Source of the DNA: Parapedobacter sp037190485
GTDB lineage: Bacteria; Bacteroidota; Bacteroidia; Sphingobacteriales; Sphingobacteriaceae
Length of the DNA stretch: 64,000 nt
Direction of reading: 5' to 3'
Assembly (NCBI GenBank): GCA_037190485.1
Contig: JBBCJB010000013.1
Location: 16,635 to 80,634, forward strand
Shown here: piece by piece, positions 50,643 through 59,246 of the stretch
How the letters are laid out: every line of letters starts with the position of its first letter
Position numbering within the stretch: position 1 is the stretch's first letter
The notes under the pieces: model-generated
What the model saw: only the letters and a program-made list of their open reading frames with translations
Told to the model about the DNA's origin: nothing
The model's database searches: none
Made by a program: the position numbers and the translations under genes

Positions 50643-51390
50643 GTACAGGAAAAGCATCAGTCGCGGTGAATTCGAACGCATCGAACGTTATCTGTTAGGC
50701 GGCATGGGTGTCGCTGAACGGGAGGCGTTTGAGCAGGCCATGTCGGCAGATGAGACGCTCCGCCATGAGGTCGAGTTGCAGCGGATGTTGGTCGGTACCG
50801 TCGAACTGGGTACATGGAACGTTGCAAGAATGGCCGATGGGCATACGCAACAACCGCTTCCAATACAGCCGCCAAGGCCATTGCGCTTTGGATGGTATGC
50901 CGCTGTGGCATTGCTGTTGATTGGTTTGGGCTGGGGGGCATGGTGGTTTTTCGGTCGGCAAGACACAACGCAGATGAACCTGTACGCCATCTACTTTCGG
51001 CCCGATCCCGGTTTGCCCGTGACGATGGGCCATGATTCGGTGAAATACCTGTTCAACGAGGGGATGGTGTCTTATCAAGAAGGACAATACGATGAGGCCA
51101 TCGATGTTTGGGACGGGTTGACGGTCAAAATCGGTACATCCGATACGTTGCAATACTACATCGGGGTAGCGTACATGAATCTGGATCGCGATGCCGACGC
51201 ATTGACCCGGTTGGCGGCAGTGGCCGCCGATAGCCAGTCTGTGTTCAGGGAGAAAGCGACCTGGTACCTGGCGTTGATTGCGCTGAAGAACGGGGATTAT
51301 GCACGTACGGAACACCTGTTGATGGCATTGCCCGAGTGGGATGAAGCCGTTGAATTGTTGAAACGGATTACGGACCGGACGTCGACCTGA
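50635..51390 (+). CDS. one-TM anti-sigma-like protein with TPR-like exterior domain, module 2
   Basis: A 251-residue paralogue of 42605-43357 with the same plan. The cytoplasmic N-terminus (FERIERYLLGGMGVAEREAF) is followed by a basic stop and a TM helix (about 85-106). The exterior part starts with LYAIYFRPDPGLPVTMG (116-132) and continues with TPR-like hairpins (GMVSYQEGQYDEAIDVWDGL, LQYYIGVAYMNLDRDADALT). The juxtamembrane motif LYxxYFxxDxGLPVxMG is far better conserved than the rest, which suggests a recognition or cleavage site. The gene starts inside the sigma gene and ends 7 bp before the CHAT gene. Confidence 0.75.
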   Translation: MGKYRKSISRGEFERIERYLLGGMGVAEREAFEQAMSADETLRHEVELQRMLVGTVELGTWNVARMADGHTQQPLPIQPPRPLRFGWYAAVALLLIGLGWGAWWFFGRQDTTQMNLYAIYFRPDPGLPVTMGHDSVKYLFNEGMVSYQEGQYDEAIDVWDGLTVKIGTSDTLQYYIGVAYMNLDRDADALTRLAAVAADSQSVFREKATWYLALIALKNGDYARTEHLLMALPEWDEAVELLKRITDRTST

Positions 51391-51397
51391 AGAACCA

Positions 51398-54300
51398 ATG
51401 ACGATCTTGAAAGGCATAGCGTGCTGGTTGTTGCTCATGGCGTGCGCGGTCTGCGCAACGGGTAACGATTACGAGGAGTCCCTGCGCCATTACCGCCACA
51501 ACGAGTTGGATAGCGCGCTTCATGCGATTGATAGGGCAATGGGTCGTTACGAGCGCGACGGGCGCGACGATAGCCTGGTGTTTGCCATCACACACAAGGC
51601 CCTGGTATACGTGAGCAAGTTCGGATTGGCAGCGGCACGTCGATTGATGGATGGGGCCATGGCGGTGGTCGACAGACTCCCGATGCAAAGTGTGGCCCGG
51701 GTGGCCGCATATACCCGTTTGGGGCAATTGGACGTACAGCGCTATGACCTTTCTGAAGCCAGGCGGTATTTCAGGAAGGCTGAGGGATCGATGGTGAACG
51801 GACAGCCTGCCAACAGGCACTACGTGATCCTGTACCACGCGATGGCCCAGTTGCACCTTTCGGCCCAGCACTACCAATTGGCCCAGGAGTACGCCTTGAA
51901 AGCCTACGAAATGAACCTGGAAGTGGAGGGCCGGGACGGCGCGTTGATGGCGAATATCTGGCAGACCCGGTATTATGTCAATTATTATCAGGGCCATCAT
52001 GACGAGGCGTTGCGCGATGGCCTAGCCTTCCAACGGGCCGTTCAATCGCATTATCCGGCCGACCACCCCAATGTCGGGATGATGCACAACAGCCTGTCGG
52101 AGGTGTACCACGCGCTTGAGTTGCCCGAAAGGGCATTGCATCACCAGCACCGTGCGGTGGATGTACATTACAGTAATTACGTACAGACCGGCAACGGATA
52201 TACCTTGGCCGGTGCGTACAGCAATCTTGGCGGATTGTATTACGCGTTGCACGAGTATTACCTGGCCAATGAATACCTGACCAAGGCCCAGGATCTGTTG
52301 GAGGCCACGTTCGGCGAATTCGGGCCGGGCATGTTGGAAACGTTAGTGATGCTGGGAAGCACGAAACAGAAACTGGGGCTGGCGGATGCTGGCCGGAAAG
52401 CATTCGACCGCGCGTACCGCTTGCAGCAAACGCATGCAGCTGAAGAAATCAGCAAGCAGGCCTATATCGAGAGTTATTACGGCGACTTCCACGCCAGCCA
52501 AGGCCGATTTCCCGAGGCCATTGATTATTACGACCGGGCGATGGCAAACTACCGACGCATCGGGGACGCCAATGCCTATTACAGCTTGTATGCCAAAGCG
52601 GACAAAGGGGCTGCACTGGGCGAATTGGGGCGGTGGGACGAGGCGATTGCCCTGCAACGGGAGGCGCAAGACGACTTCAGAGAACATTTCCATCAGCTGG
52701 GCAACCGTGCACGCTCTTTTTACGACGGTATCAGTACCACGTATCGGAATATGGGCCGATTGGATGACGCCATCGCGTATTCGGATAGTGTGCTGTTGAA
52801 GAGCCTGGCACTCGACCGGCTCCCACCCGACGCGTCACAGTGGGTGGCTCGCTTGCCGTACACCTTCAATTCTTGCACGTACCTGCTGAACAGGGTGTCG
52901 ATATTGTTCAGGATCCATGGGCAAACCGGTAACCGGCAACCCTTATTGGATTTACTTGGGATCATCGACGCCTACGGTGCGCTGCTTGCTGCCAACCTAT
53001 ACACGTTCCGGTCGCAGGCCCCGCTTGTTGAACAGGCCGACGTGAACAAACAACTGTTTTCCTTGGGCATCGAAGCGTGTTGGGCGTTGTCAGCGAGCGG
53101 AGCGGACGCAAAGTACCTCGAAAAGGCGCTGGAATACGCCGAGCGTGGCAAGGCATTGCTGTTGCGCCTGGCCGCCAACAACCTGATGGTGGATGCCGCC
53201 GGCGGCGAAGACGATGGGGTTGCCGCCCGTGATCGGGATTTCCGGATCAAGGTAAACAGCCTCAACGAACAATACCTCAACGCCGCTGGTGCCAGCGATT
53301 CGCTGCTGCGATTGCTTACGGTTGCCATGGAAGGCTATCGGCTATTCCAAGATAGCCTCAAACGGTCGGGCCACGGCGCGTTTGCCATCAAGTACGACCT
53401 GGATCCTGCCAGCCTGCCGGCAATCCGAAACACGTTGTTGCGCAAGCGCGAAACGCTCATCCATTACGCGGTCACCGAAGAATCGGTGTTTGCCTTTGTC
53501 ATCACGGCAAGTGGGTTCCATGTACACCGTTTGAAGAAAGAGGCATTGGAAGACATCCACGCGCTGCAAGCGCTACATCGGCTTTCCGCGACGCAATTCG
53601 TGGCACCGGCACACCGGCTTTACCGGCAACTGGTGGAACCGCTGGTACCGCATTTCGCTTCCAACCGCATATTCGTCATACCAGACGCCGAGTTGCACTA
53701 CCTCAATTTCGAATTGCTGCTGCAGCATGGTCGTGAAACAAATTTTGGTCGCATGCCTTTCCTCATCAGGCAGTATACCTTTTCTTATTTGCTTTCGGCC
53801 TCGAATGCGCTCCGTTTCAAGGCGGCGCGGCACGATAGCGAGCGAAGCAAGGCCATGCTTTTCGTGCCCGTATTCACCCCGGAGATGAAAGCGGCGTTCC
53901 GGGCGACCTTGCCTAGCACAGGCGCGGATTCAGAGCCGTATCTTTTTCTGAACCGCCAACCCTTCTCGCTGCGCGCGGCCGAGCGGATCGGTCGGTTCAT
54001 CGCGCATGACCTATTCGTGGAACAACAGGCGCAAGAATCTATTTTCAAACAGGTGGCCAAAGACTACAGGGTTTTGCACCTCGGCACGCATGCCGAAGTG
54101 AACAACCACTCGCCACTGCAATCGCGTCTGTTTTTTGCCAAGGGCTTGCCAGACGGCACATTGCATGCCGATGACGGATACCTGTATGCATACGAGGTCT
54201 ACGCCATGCAACTTCGCGCCGAACTGGCCGTACTCACGGCTTGCGAAACGGGAGCCGGCGCGTTGCGCCAGGGTGAGGGCGTTGTCTCGTTGGCGCATAG

Positions 54301-54655
54301 TTTCCTGCATGCCGGCTGTTCGGGCGTGGTGATGGCCTTGTGGAAAATAGACGAGAAAGCCAACGCCGATATCATCTCCCGGTTTTATGAAAACCTGTCG
54401 ACGGGAATGGATCGGAGCGACGCGCTCCGAAAGGCCAAGCTCCATTTCATGCAATCGGATCACCCCGAATGGAACCATCCCTACTACTGGGCGGGGTTGG
54501 CCTTGATCGGTGACAGCACCCCGATTTATCAGCGGCATACATGGCCATATTGGGTCATCGGGTCGATGCTGACGGCGCTTGCCACGGTCGTATTCCTTAG
54601 GCAGCGTCGTCGTCGGTCTGGAATGAAACAACAATATTACAGAAAAGGCCCGTAA
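51398..54655 (+). CDS. membrane-anchored TPR-CHAT caspase-like protease, module 2
   Basis: A 1085-residue paralogue of 43360-46593. A signal peptide (ILKGIACWLLLMACAVCATG) and a long TPR array (e.g. FPEAIDYYDRAMANYRRIG) lead to a C-terminal CHAT domain with His898 in LHLGTHAEVNNHSPLQS and Cys949 in AVLTACETGAGALRQGEG. A TM helix (about 1051-1067) and a basic tail (RQRRRRSGMKQQ) close the protein. The Gly usually following the catalytic His is Ala here. The predicted location is periplasmic and membrane-tethered, facing the exterior TPR domain of its partner. Its substrate is not known; the anti-sigma-like partner is the inferred one. Confidence 0.85.
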   Translation: MTILKGIACWLLLMACAVCATGNDYEESLRHYRHNELDSALHAIDRAMGRYERDGRDDSLVFAITHKALVYVSKFGLAAARRLMDGAMAVVDRLPMQSVARVAAYTRLGQLDVQRYDLSEARRYFRKAEGSMVNGQPANRHYVILYHAMAQLHLSAQHYQLAQEYALKAYEMNLEVEGRDGALMANIWQTRYYVNYYQGHHDEALRDGLAFQRAVQSHYPADHPNVGMMHNSLSEVYHALELPERALHHQHRAVDVHYSNYVQTGNGYTLAGAYSNLGGLYYALHEYYLANEYLTKAQDLLEATFGEFGPGMLETLVMLGSTKQKLGLADAGRKAFDRAYRLQQTHAAEEISKQAYIESYYGDFHASQGRFPEAIDYYDRAMANYRRIGDANAYYSLYAKADKGAALGELGRWDEAIALQREAQDDFREHFHQLGNRARSFYDGISTTYRNMGRLDDAIAYSDSVLLKSLALDRLPPDASQWVARLPYTFNSCTYLLNRVSILFRIHGQTGNRQPLLDLLGIIDAYGALLAANLYTFRSQAPLVEQADVNKQLFSLGIEACWALSASGADAKYLEKALEYAERGKALLLRLAANNLMVDAAGGEDDGVAARDRDFRIKVNSLNEQYLNAAGASDSLLRLLTVAMEGYRLFQDSLKRSGHGAFAIKYDLDPASLPAIRNTLLRKRETLIHYAVTEESVFAFVITASGFHVHRLKKEALEDIHALQALHRLSATQFVAPAHRLYRQLVEPLVPHFASNRIFVIPDAELHYLNFELLLQHGRETNFGRMPFLIRQYTFSYLLSASNALRFKAARHDSERSKAMLFVPVFTPEMKAAFRATLPSTGADSEPYLFLNRQPFSLRAAERIGRFIAHDLFVEQQAQESIFKQVAKDYRVLHLGTHAEVNNHSPLQSRLFFAKGLPDGTLHADDGYLYAYEVYAMQLRAELAVLTACETGAGALRQGEGVVSLAHSFLHAGCSGVVMALWKIDEKANADIISRFYENLSTGMDRSDALRKAKLHFMQSDHPEWNHPYYWAGLALIGDSTPIYQRHTWPYWVIGSMLTALATVVFLRQRRRRSGMKQQYYRKGP

Positions 54656-54765
54656 TTTGCGCTGCTTGCATGCAACGAAACCGGATTTGCTGCGTCTTAA
54701 TAAGGTCGTCCGGTTTGGAAGATAGCAAACCAACACATGAATGGTCTAATTTTAGCGTTAATTTT

Positions 54766-57465
54766 ATGAAGTATGCATGGATGATAGCCATTGCCGGTGG
54801 GGTATTTTGTGTTTCCCCCGCTTTTGGCTATTCAGGCATGGGTGTGTTGCAAGACACCGTGCCAACGAAACAACCCGACACCACCAAGGTCGCACCGCCC
54901 GATAGCACCAAGAAAGCGGCGCCGGATTCCGTGAAAAAGAAACCGGAGAAGCCGAAAATCGACGATAAGGTCAAATCAAGTAGGAAAATCGACGGGCTTT
55001 TTACATTATACCGGGATACGGCCACGGCGAGCTTGCAGCTGTACCTGAAAAAAGATCAATTGGACAGCGATTTCATTTACCAAAGTTTCTCGATGGGCGG
55101 CCCAACGGCATTGTTCCTTAACGAGAACATGATTCGCGATACGTGGTTATTCAGCATCCGGAAGAACAATGATCGGATCGAATTCCTGCGCAAAAACACG
55201 GCGTTTTATTACGATCCCAACAATCCGGTGAGCAAGGCTGCCAACGCAGACGTATCGGACGCCGTATTCTATTCAGAGAAAATCGCGGCTTCGGATAGCG
55301 CCGGTTACCTCATACCGGTCGATGGCTTGTTCGTTAGCGACAAATTGGATCGGGTAAAACCCAATATGCCCCCGGGGATGCCTCCCGGAGCGATGTTCAA
55401 CCTAGGCAACCTGAATGTCGGAAAGTCGAGCTATGACACCGTACGTTCATTCCCTGGCAATACCGACGTCGTCGTGCGTTTGGCATTTGACAACCCGTCG
55501 CCGATGAATGGTGGAGGCAAGGACATCACCGACGCCCGTTACGTCACGGTGCGGATGCAGCATTCCTTCCTCGAAGTGCCTGAGAACAATTACCGGCCAC
55601 GGCGGGACGACCCCCGGGTCGGTTATTTCGGCGCGGAGGTAGACGACTTGACGTCCGTGTCGCCCACGCCCTACCGTGATTTCATCAGTCGGTGGCACCT
55701 GGAGAAAAAGAACCCGAATGCCAAGCTCAGTGAGCCGGTTGAACCGATCGTGTTTTGGATCGAGAACACCACGCCTCACGAATATCGGGACATCATCAAG
55801 GAAGCCGGCGAAAAGTGGAACGAAGCCTTTGAGGCCGCGGGCTTCAAGAATGCCGTTGTCATGAAGCAGATGCCAGATGACGCCGATTGGGATCCAGCAG
55901 ACATCGCCTATAACGTGATCCGTTGGAAGTCGTCCAGCAGCCCGAGCTACGGCGCGATTGGACCCAGCTTCTTCAACCCGCTAACCGGCCAGATCCTGGG
56001 CGCGGACATCACCGTGGAATGGAAGTCAGGTGCCGGCACACCCGTAATGGATGATTTATTCAATGGCGGAAATACCACGCTGCAATCGCTGCCTTGGGAA
56101 AACCCGGAAGCGGCATTGGCTCCGCAGACGGCCTACGTGCATCATTCGCAGGTAAACCGGATGGCACTCTGCAACATGGCCAACGAATTGAGCATGCAAT
56201 TCCAGGCCGGTATGGCCGTGGTGGAAACGATGGATGCAGCATTGGGTGAGGCACGCAAGGCCGAAACCGTACTCGAAATGCACAAGCAGTTCCTGTACTA
56301 CCTCATCATGCATGAAATGGGGCATACCTTGGGCTTGAACCACAACATGCGGGCCAGCCAGATGCTGAGCCCCCAGCAGCTACACGACACCAAACTCACA
56401 CGTAAAATTGGTTTGCAAGGGTCGGTGATGGATTATCCCGCCGTCAATGTAAGCCGCGATCGCAGTAAGCAGGGCGACTACTACACCACGAAGGCTGGCC
56501 CTTACGATATCTGGGCTATTGAATATGGCTATACGCCGTTTTCGGCCATCGACGAAGAAAAAGGGCTGAACAGGATCCTGAGCCGCAGTACCGATCCGCA
56601 ATTGGCATTCGGCAACGATGCCGACGATATGCGTAGCCCGGGCAAAGCCATCGACCCGCGCGTGAACGTGAACGACCATTCCAGCGATATGATGGCCTAC
56701 GGCGAAGAACGATTCCTGTTGGTCAATGACATGATGCCGAAATTGAAAGACCGGTTCAGCAGGCCGAATCAGGGCTATCAGGAATTGTTGCAGCGTTATG
56801 GTCAATTGAACCGCCAACGGGCAGACATGGCCAATGCCATCAGCCGGTATATCGGCGGTGTGTACGTGGATCGCAGTTTCGTAGGCCAGCAGACCACCAG
56901 CCAACCGTATACGCCCGTGCCGCTGGCGCTACAGAAGCAAGCCATGGCGCTGTTGGGTAAATACGTGTACGCGCCCGATGCGTTCAAGGAAGACTTTGCA
57001 TTGTTTCCCTATTTGCAGCCGCAGCGCAGGGGCTTCAATTTCTTCAACGGTACCGAAGATTACAAACCGCAGAACACCTTCCGCTCCTTGCAATTGAGCA
57101 CGCTTTCGCATATCCTGCATCCCACTACGCTGGCCCGGGTCAGCAATAGCACCTTGTACGGCAACGCTTATTCCGCGGCCGAAGTCATGGCAGACCTGAC
57201 GGCAAACATCTTCGACGCAGACTTGGGTGGGAGCGTCGATCTGATTCGACAGAACCTGCAAACGGACTACGTAGGGGCGCTTTCGAGCATACTTGAAGCG
57301 AAGACCGGCTATGACCACGCCAGCAAGGCTGCTGCGTTGGCCGCACTCACGGCAATCAAGACCAAATTGGATGGTGGCAACACCGGTGCCGATTTGCAAA
57401 CGGCCGCGCATCGCAAGAACTTGGTCTTTTTGATCGATAAAGCCCTGTCGGTACATAAATCGTAG
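54766..57465 (+). CDS. zinc-dependent metzincin metalloprotease (DUF5117/DUF5118 type)
   Basis: An 899-residue exported protease. The signal peptide is MKYAWMIAIAGGVFCVSPAF. A Pro/Lys/Thr-rich linker (VAPPDSTKKAAPDSVKKKPE) follows. The middle has KIDGLFTLYRDTATASLQLY and PVEPIVFWIENTTPHEYRDI, typical of DUF5117. The zinc site HEMGHTLGLNH starts at His516 with catalytic Glu517, and GSVMDYPAVNV provides the Met-turn, defining a metzincin. I start at 54766, because the 32-codon upstream frame has no signal. It follows the second CHAT gene by 110 bp on the same strand, so linkage to that module is possible but not shown. Confidence 0.88.
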   Translation: MKYAWMIAIAGGVFCVSPAFGYSGMGVLQDTVPTKQPDTTKVAPPDSTKKAAPDSVKKKPEKPKIDDKVKSSRKIDGLFTLYRDTATASLQLYLKKDQLDSDFIYQSFSMGGPTALFLNENMIRDTWLFSIRKNNDRIEFLRKNTAFYYDPNNPVSKAANADVSDAVFYSEKIAASDSAGYLIPVDGLFVSDKLDRVKPNMPPGMPPGAMFNLGNLNVGKSSYDTVRSFPGNTDVVVRLAFDNPSPMNGGGKDITDARYVTVRMQHSFLEVPENNYRPRRDDPRVGYFGAEVDDLTSVSPTPYRDFISRWHLEKKNPNAKLSEPVEPIVFWIENTTPHEYRDIIKEAGEKWNEAFEAAGFKNAVVMKQMPDDADWDPADIAYNVIRWKSSSSPSYGAIGPSFFNPLTGQILGADITVEWKSGAGTPVMDDLFNGGNTTLQSLPWENPEAALAPQTAYVHHSQVNRMALCNMANELSMQFQAGMAVVETMDAALGEARKAETVLEMHKQFLYYLIMHEMGHTLGLNHNMRASQMLSPQQLHDTKLTRKIGLQGSVMDYPAVNVSRDRSKQGDYYTTKAGPYDIWAIEYGYTPFSAIDEEKGLNRILSRSTDPQLAFGNDADDMRSPGKAIDPRVNVNDHSSDMMAYGEERFLLVNDMMPKLKDRFSRPNQGYQELLQRYGQLNRQRADMANAISRYIGGVYVDRSFVGQQTTSQPYTPVPLALQKQAMALLGKYVYAPDAFKEDFALFPYLQPQRRGFNFFNGTEDYKPQNTFRSLQLSTLSHILHPTTLARVSNSTLYGNAYSAAEVMADLTANIFDADLGGSVDLIRQNLQTDYVGALSSILEAKTGYDHASKAAALAALTAIKTKLDGGNTGADLQTAAHRKNLVFLIDKALSVHKS

Positions 57466-57494
57466 CTTTCGGCTTCGGTGGCGCAAAAAGATAC

Positions 57495-57529
57495 CCTGCC
57501 TATGTGTCGAAACATAGGCAGGTTTTTTT
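57495..57529 (+). terminator. intrinsic terminator of the metalloprotease gene
   Basis: A perfect 10-bp stem CCTGCCTATG (57495-57504) / CATAGGCAGG (57513-57522) with an 8-nt loop is followed directly by seven T residues (57523-57529). It lies 30 bp after the metalloprotease stop. Confidence 0.9.
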
Positions 57530-57537
57530 GTTTTTTA

Positions 57538-57569
57538 TTTGTCGTATTGAAAAAGATTCCCTACCTTTG
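57538..57569 (+). promoter_or_regulatory. promoter of the lipoprotein gene 57710-59233
   Basis: TTTG (57538-57541) is followed after 20 bp by TACCTTTG (57562-57569), a full match to the Bacteroidota consensus. The predicted start near 57575 leaves a 135-nt leader before the ATG at 57710, which contains nested inverted repeats (57626-57707). Confidence 0.75.
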
Positions 57570-57625
57570 ATATGATGCCACATGGCTCATGCTTTAAATT
57601 CTGCCTCTCAACCGAGCAACCCGTT

Positions 57626-57707
57626 GGTATATATAGTGCTATGAAGTGAAACGACCGAGACAGGGGCGGATTGTCGTTTTTGTTTTCATTCACTTAACGT
57701 ATATACC
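57626..57707 (+). promoter_or_regulatory. nested stem in the mRNA leader, possible RNA regulator
   Basis: Three inverted repeats nest inside one another. GGTATATA (57626-57633) pairs with TATATACC (57700-57707), AAGTGA (57644-57649) with TCACTT (57690-57695), and AAACGAC (57649-57655) with GTCGTTT (57673-57679). The outer arm ends 2 nt before the ATG at 57710 and would cover the ribosome-binding region. The inner arm is followed by TTTGTTTT, resembling an attenuator. No known riboswitch is recognised. Confidence 0.45.
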
Positions 57708-57709
57708 TT

Positions 57710-59233
57710 ATGAAATCAGTACAACTAGTTAAAATCGTGTTGGCGGTGTGTGTATTCGCCGCTGTTTCCTTGGTGTGGAGCTGCAAACGGGATATCCCGT
57801 TGCCACCCGCGGAAAAGGGCAGTGTCCGGACAGTCACCTTCAAGCTGTCCGGTTTCGAATCCGAGATTAGGCCGTTGGCCAAGGCCCAGGCGGCCATGGG
57901 CCGCGCTCACTTCGGTCAGGGAATGGCCGCCTTGTTGAACATCACGCCCAGCTTGGAGGAGCAGTACCTTTATTATTGGTCGTTCAATGACGAGAACCTG
58001 ACCCCGGATATCGCCGTGGATGAGGTCGGGGCGGGGATTGCATTTGTCGGTGCCGATGAGACACCTAGCTTTGGAAGCGGATTCGCCTTGGCTCCGTATG
58101 CCGCAGGCCAGGCACTGAGCATCCGTGGCGCACAATCGCTAGAAGTGAAGTTGCCCATGGTTGGCGTAACCTCATTGACCACGTTGGCGTTTGATATCAG
58201 CAGTTCCAATACCGGGCCGAAGGATTTTGCCTTGCATTATTCGATTGATGATGGTACAACGTATGAGGTCTTGCGCTCCGGCCACCAATTCGAGAATATG
58301 GGGGCGCAATCCCGGAATACGTACACCGTCGATGTAAGCGAATTCTCGCAATTCCTGGAAGTTGGCAGCCTGAGGCTCAAGTGGGAGTTCTTGGCCGGAA
58401 CGAGAGGTGGCGATTACGTCTACAACCCCAATACCGGGGTAGTCAAGCTCGATAACATCCGCCTTTCTGGCGTTTATAATGGCAGCCCGGCAACCGATTC
58501 AGGTGGCCCCGACCTGCTGCGTTACTACATCTTTTCGTCCGCGGATGGCAGCGTGGTTGCGCAGCGGGAAATGGCGATGAGCGAGCTCGGCGCGGGTGGG
58601 ACGTTGCCCGTCGAATTGGAAGACGGCAACTACGACGTGCTCTTCTTGGCCTATCGGACGGCGGAAGGCATCCTGTTGCCCGAGACGCTGACCAATGCCA
58701 GTGGGTTTTATTTCGGGCAGCATTTCGATGCTCGACAGGCCATTACCTACGCCGCCATGTTGGCCGATGTCGAAGTGGACGAAGACGATGTGGAGGCCGC
58801 GGCCATATTGGTACGGTGTTACAGCTTGGTGGAATTCTCATTTCAGGACGTATGGTCAGAATTGTCTGCCGTCAAAAAAATCGAGGTCAGCCGCTTGCAC
58901 GGCAACCACCTCTACACGCCTTTTGGACCGCCTTCATCGCCGCCGGTTTCGGAAGCTCAAACGATAGCTTTCGATGGCCTTGCCGAAGCACAAGACTATC
59001 ACTTGGTGTTCCATCAGTTTTTGGGGTTGGCTGGTGCCGCGCTGCCGCTAAGCTACCGATTGGTAGCCTATGATGCGGCCGACAACGTATTGAATACGGT
59101 TACCGTTGGCGAAAGCGTTCCGAACAATGTCATCCTGCGATTCAATGGGCGGTTGATGGGGGCTGCACTACCGGACAAGTTTGCGATACAAATCAAGACC
59201 GATTGGGACGATACCATCGAAAGGCCATTTTGA
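57710..59233 (+). CDS. lipoprotein of unknown function with structured leader
   Basis: A 507-residue lipoprotein (signal peptide VLAVCVFAAVSLVWSCKRDI, Cys25). I do not recognise a full-length family. The segment WSFNDENLTPDIAVDEVGAG, followed by SLEVKLPMVGVTSLTTLAFD, resembles jelly-roll choice-of-anchor or sialidase-like modules (about 80-250). The second half (ADGSVVAQREMAMSELGAGG, YDVLFLAYRTAEGILLPETL) resembles beta-sandwich domains of FimA-like or DUF4493-type surface proteins. It is probably displayed on the outer membrane. It has its own promoter and a long leader. It converges with the barrel-protein gene, 13 bp apart. Confidence 0.6.
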   Translation: MKSVQLVKIVLAVCVFAAVSLVWSCKRDIPLPPAEKGSVRTVTFKLSGFESEIRPLAKAQAAMGRAHFGQGMAALLNITPSLEEQYLYYWSFNDENLTPDIAVDEVGAGIAFVGADETPSFGSGFALAPYAAGQALSIRGAQSLEVKLPMVGVTSLTTLAFDISSSNTGPKDFALHYSIDDGTTYEVLRSGHQFENMGAQSRNTYTVDVSEFSQFLEVGSLRLKWEFLAGTRGGDYVYNPNTGVVKLDNIRLSGVYNGSPATDSGGPDLLRYYIFSSADGSVVAQREMAMSELGAGGTLPVELEDGNYDVLFLAYRTAEGILLPETLTNASGFYFGQHFDARQAITYAAMLADVEVDEDDVEAAAILVRCYSLVEFSFQDVWSELSAVKKIEVSRLHGNHLYTPFGPPSSPPVSEAQTIAFDGLAEAQDYHLVFHQFLGLAGAALPLSYRLVAYDAADNVLNTVTVGESVPNNVILRFNGRLMGAALPDKFAIQIKTDWDDTIERPF

Positions 59234-59246
59234 TGCAGCGATGTCG

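Noticed and set aside
42036..54655. type III-E CRISPR (Craspase) relationship of the CHAT modules
   Set aside because: There is no Cas7-11/gRAMP gene, no CRISPR array and no Csx30-like gene in the window; the CHAT proteins also have signal peptides and TM anchors. Only the regulatory logic is comparable.
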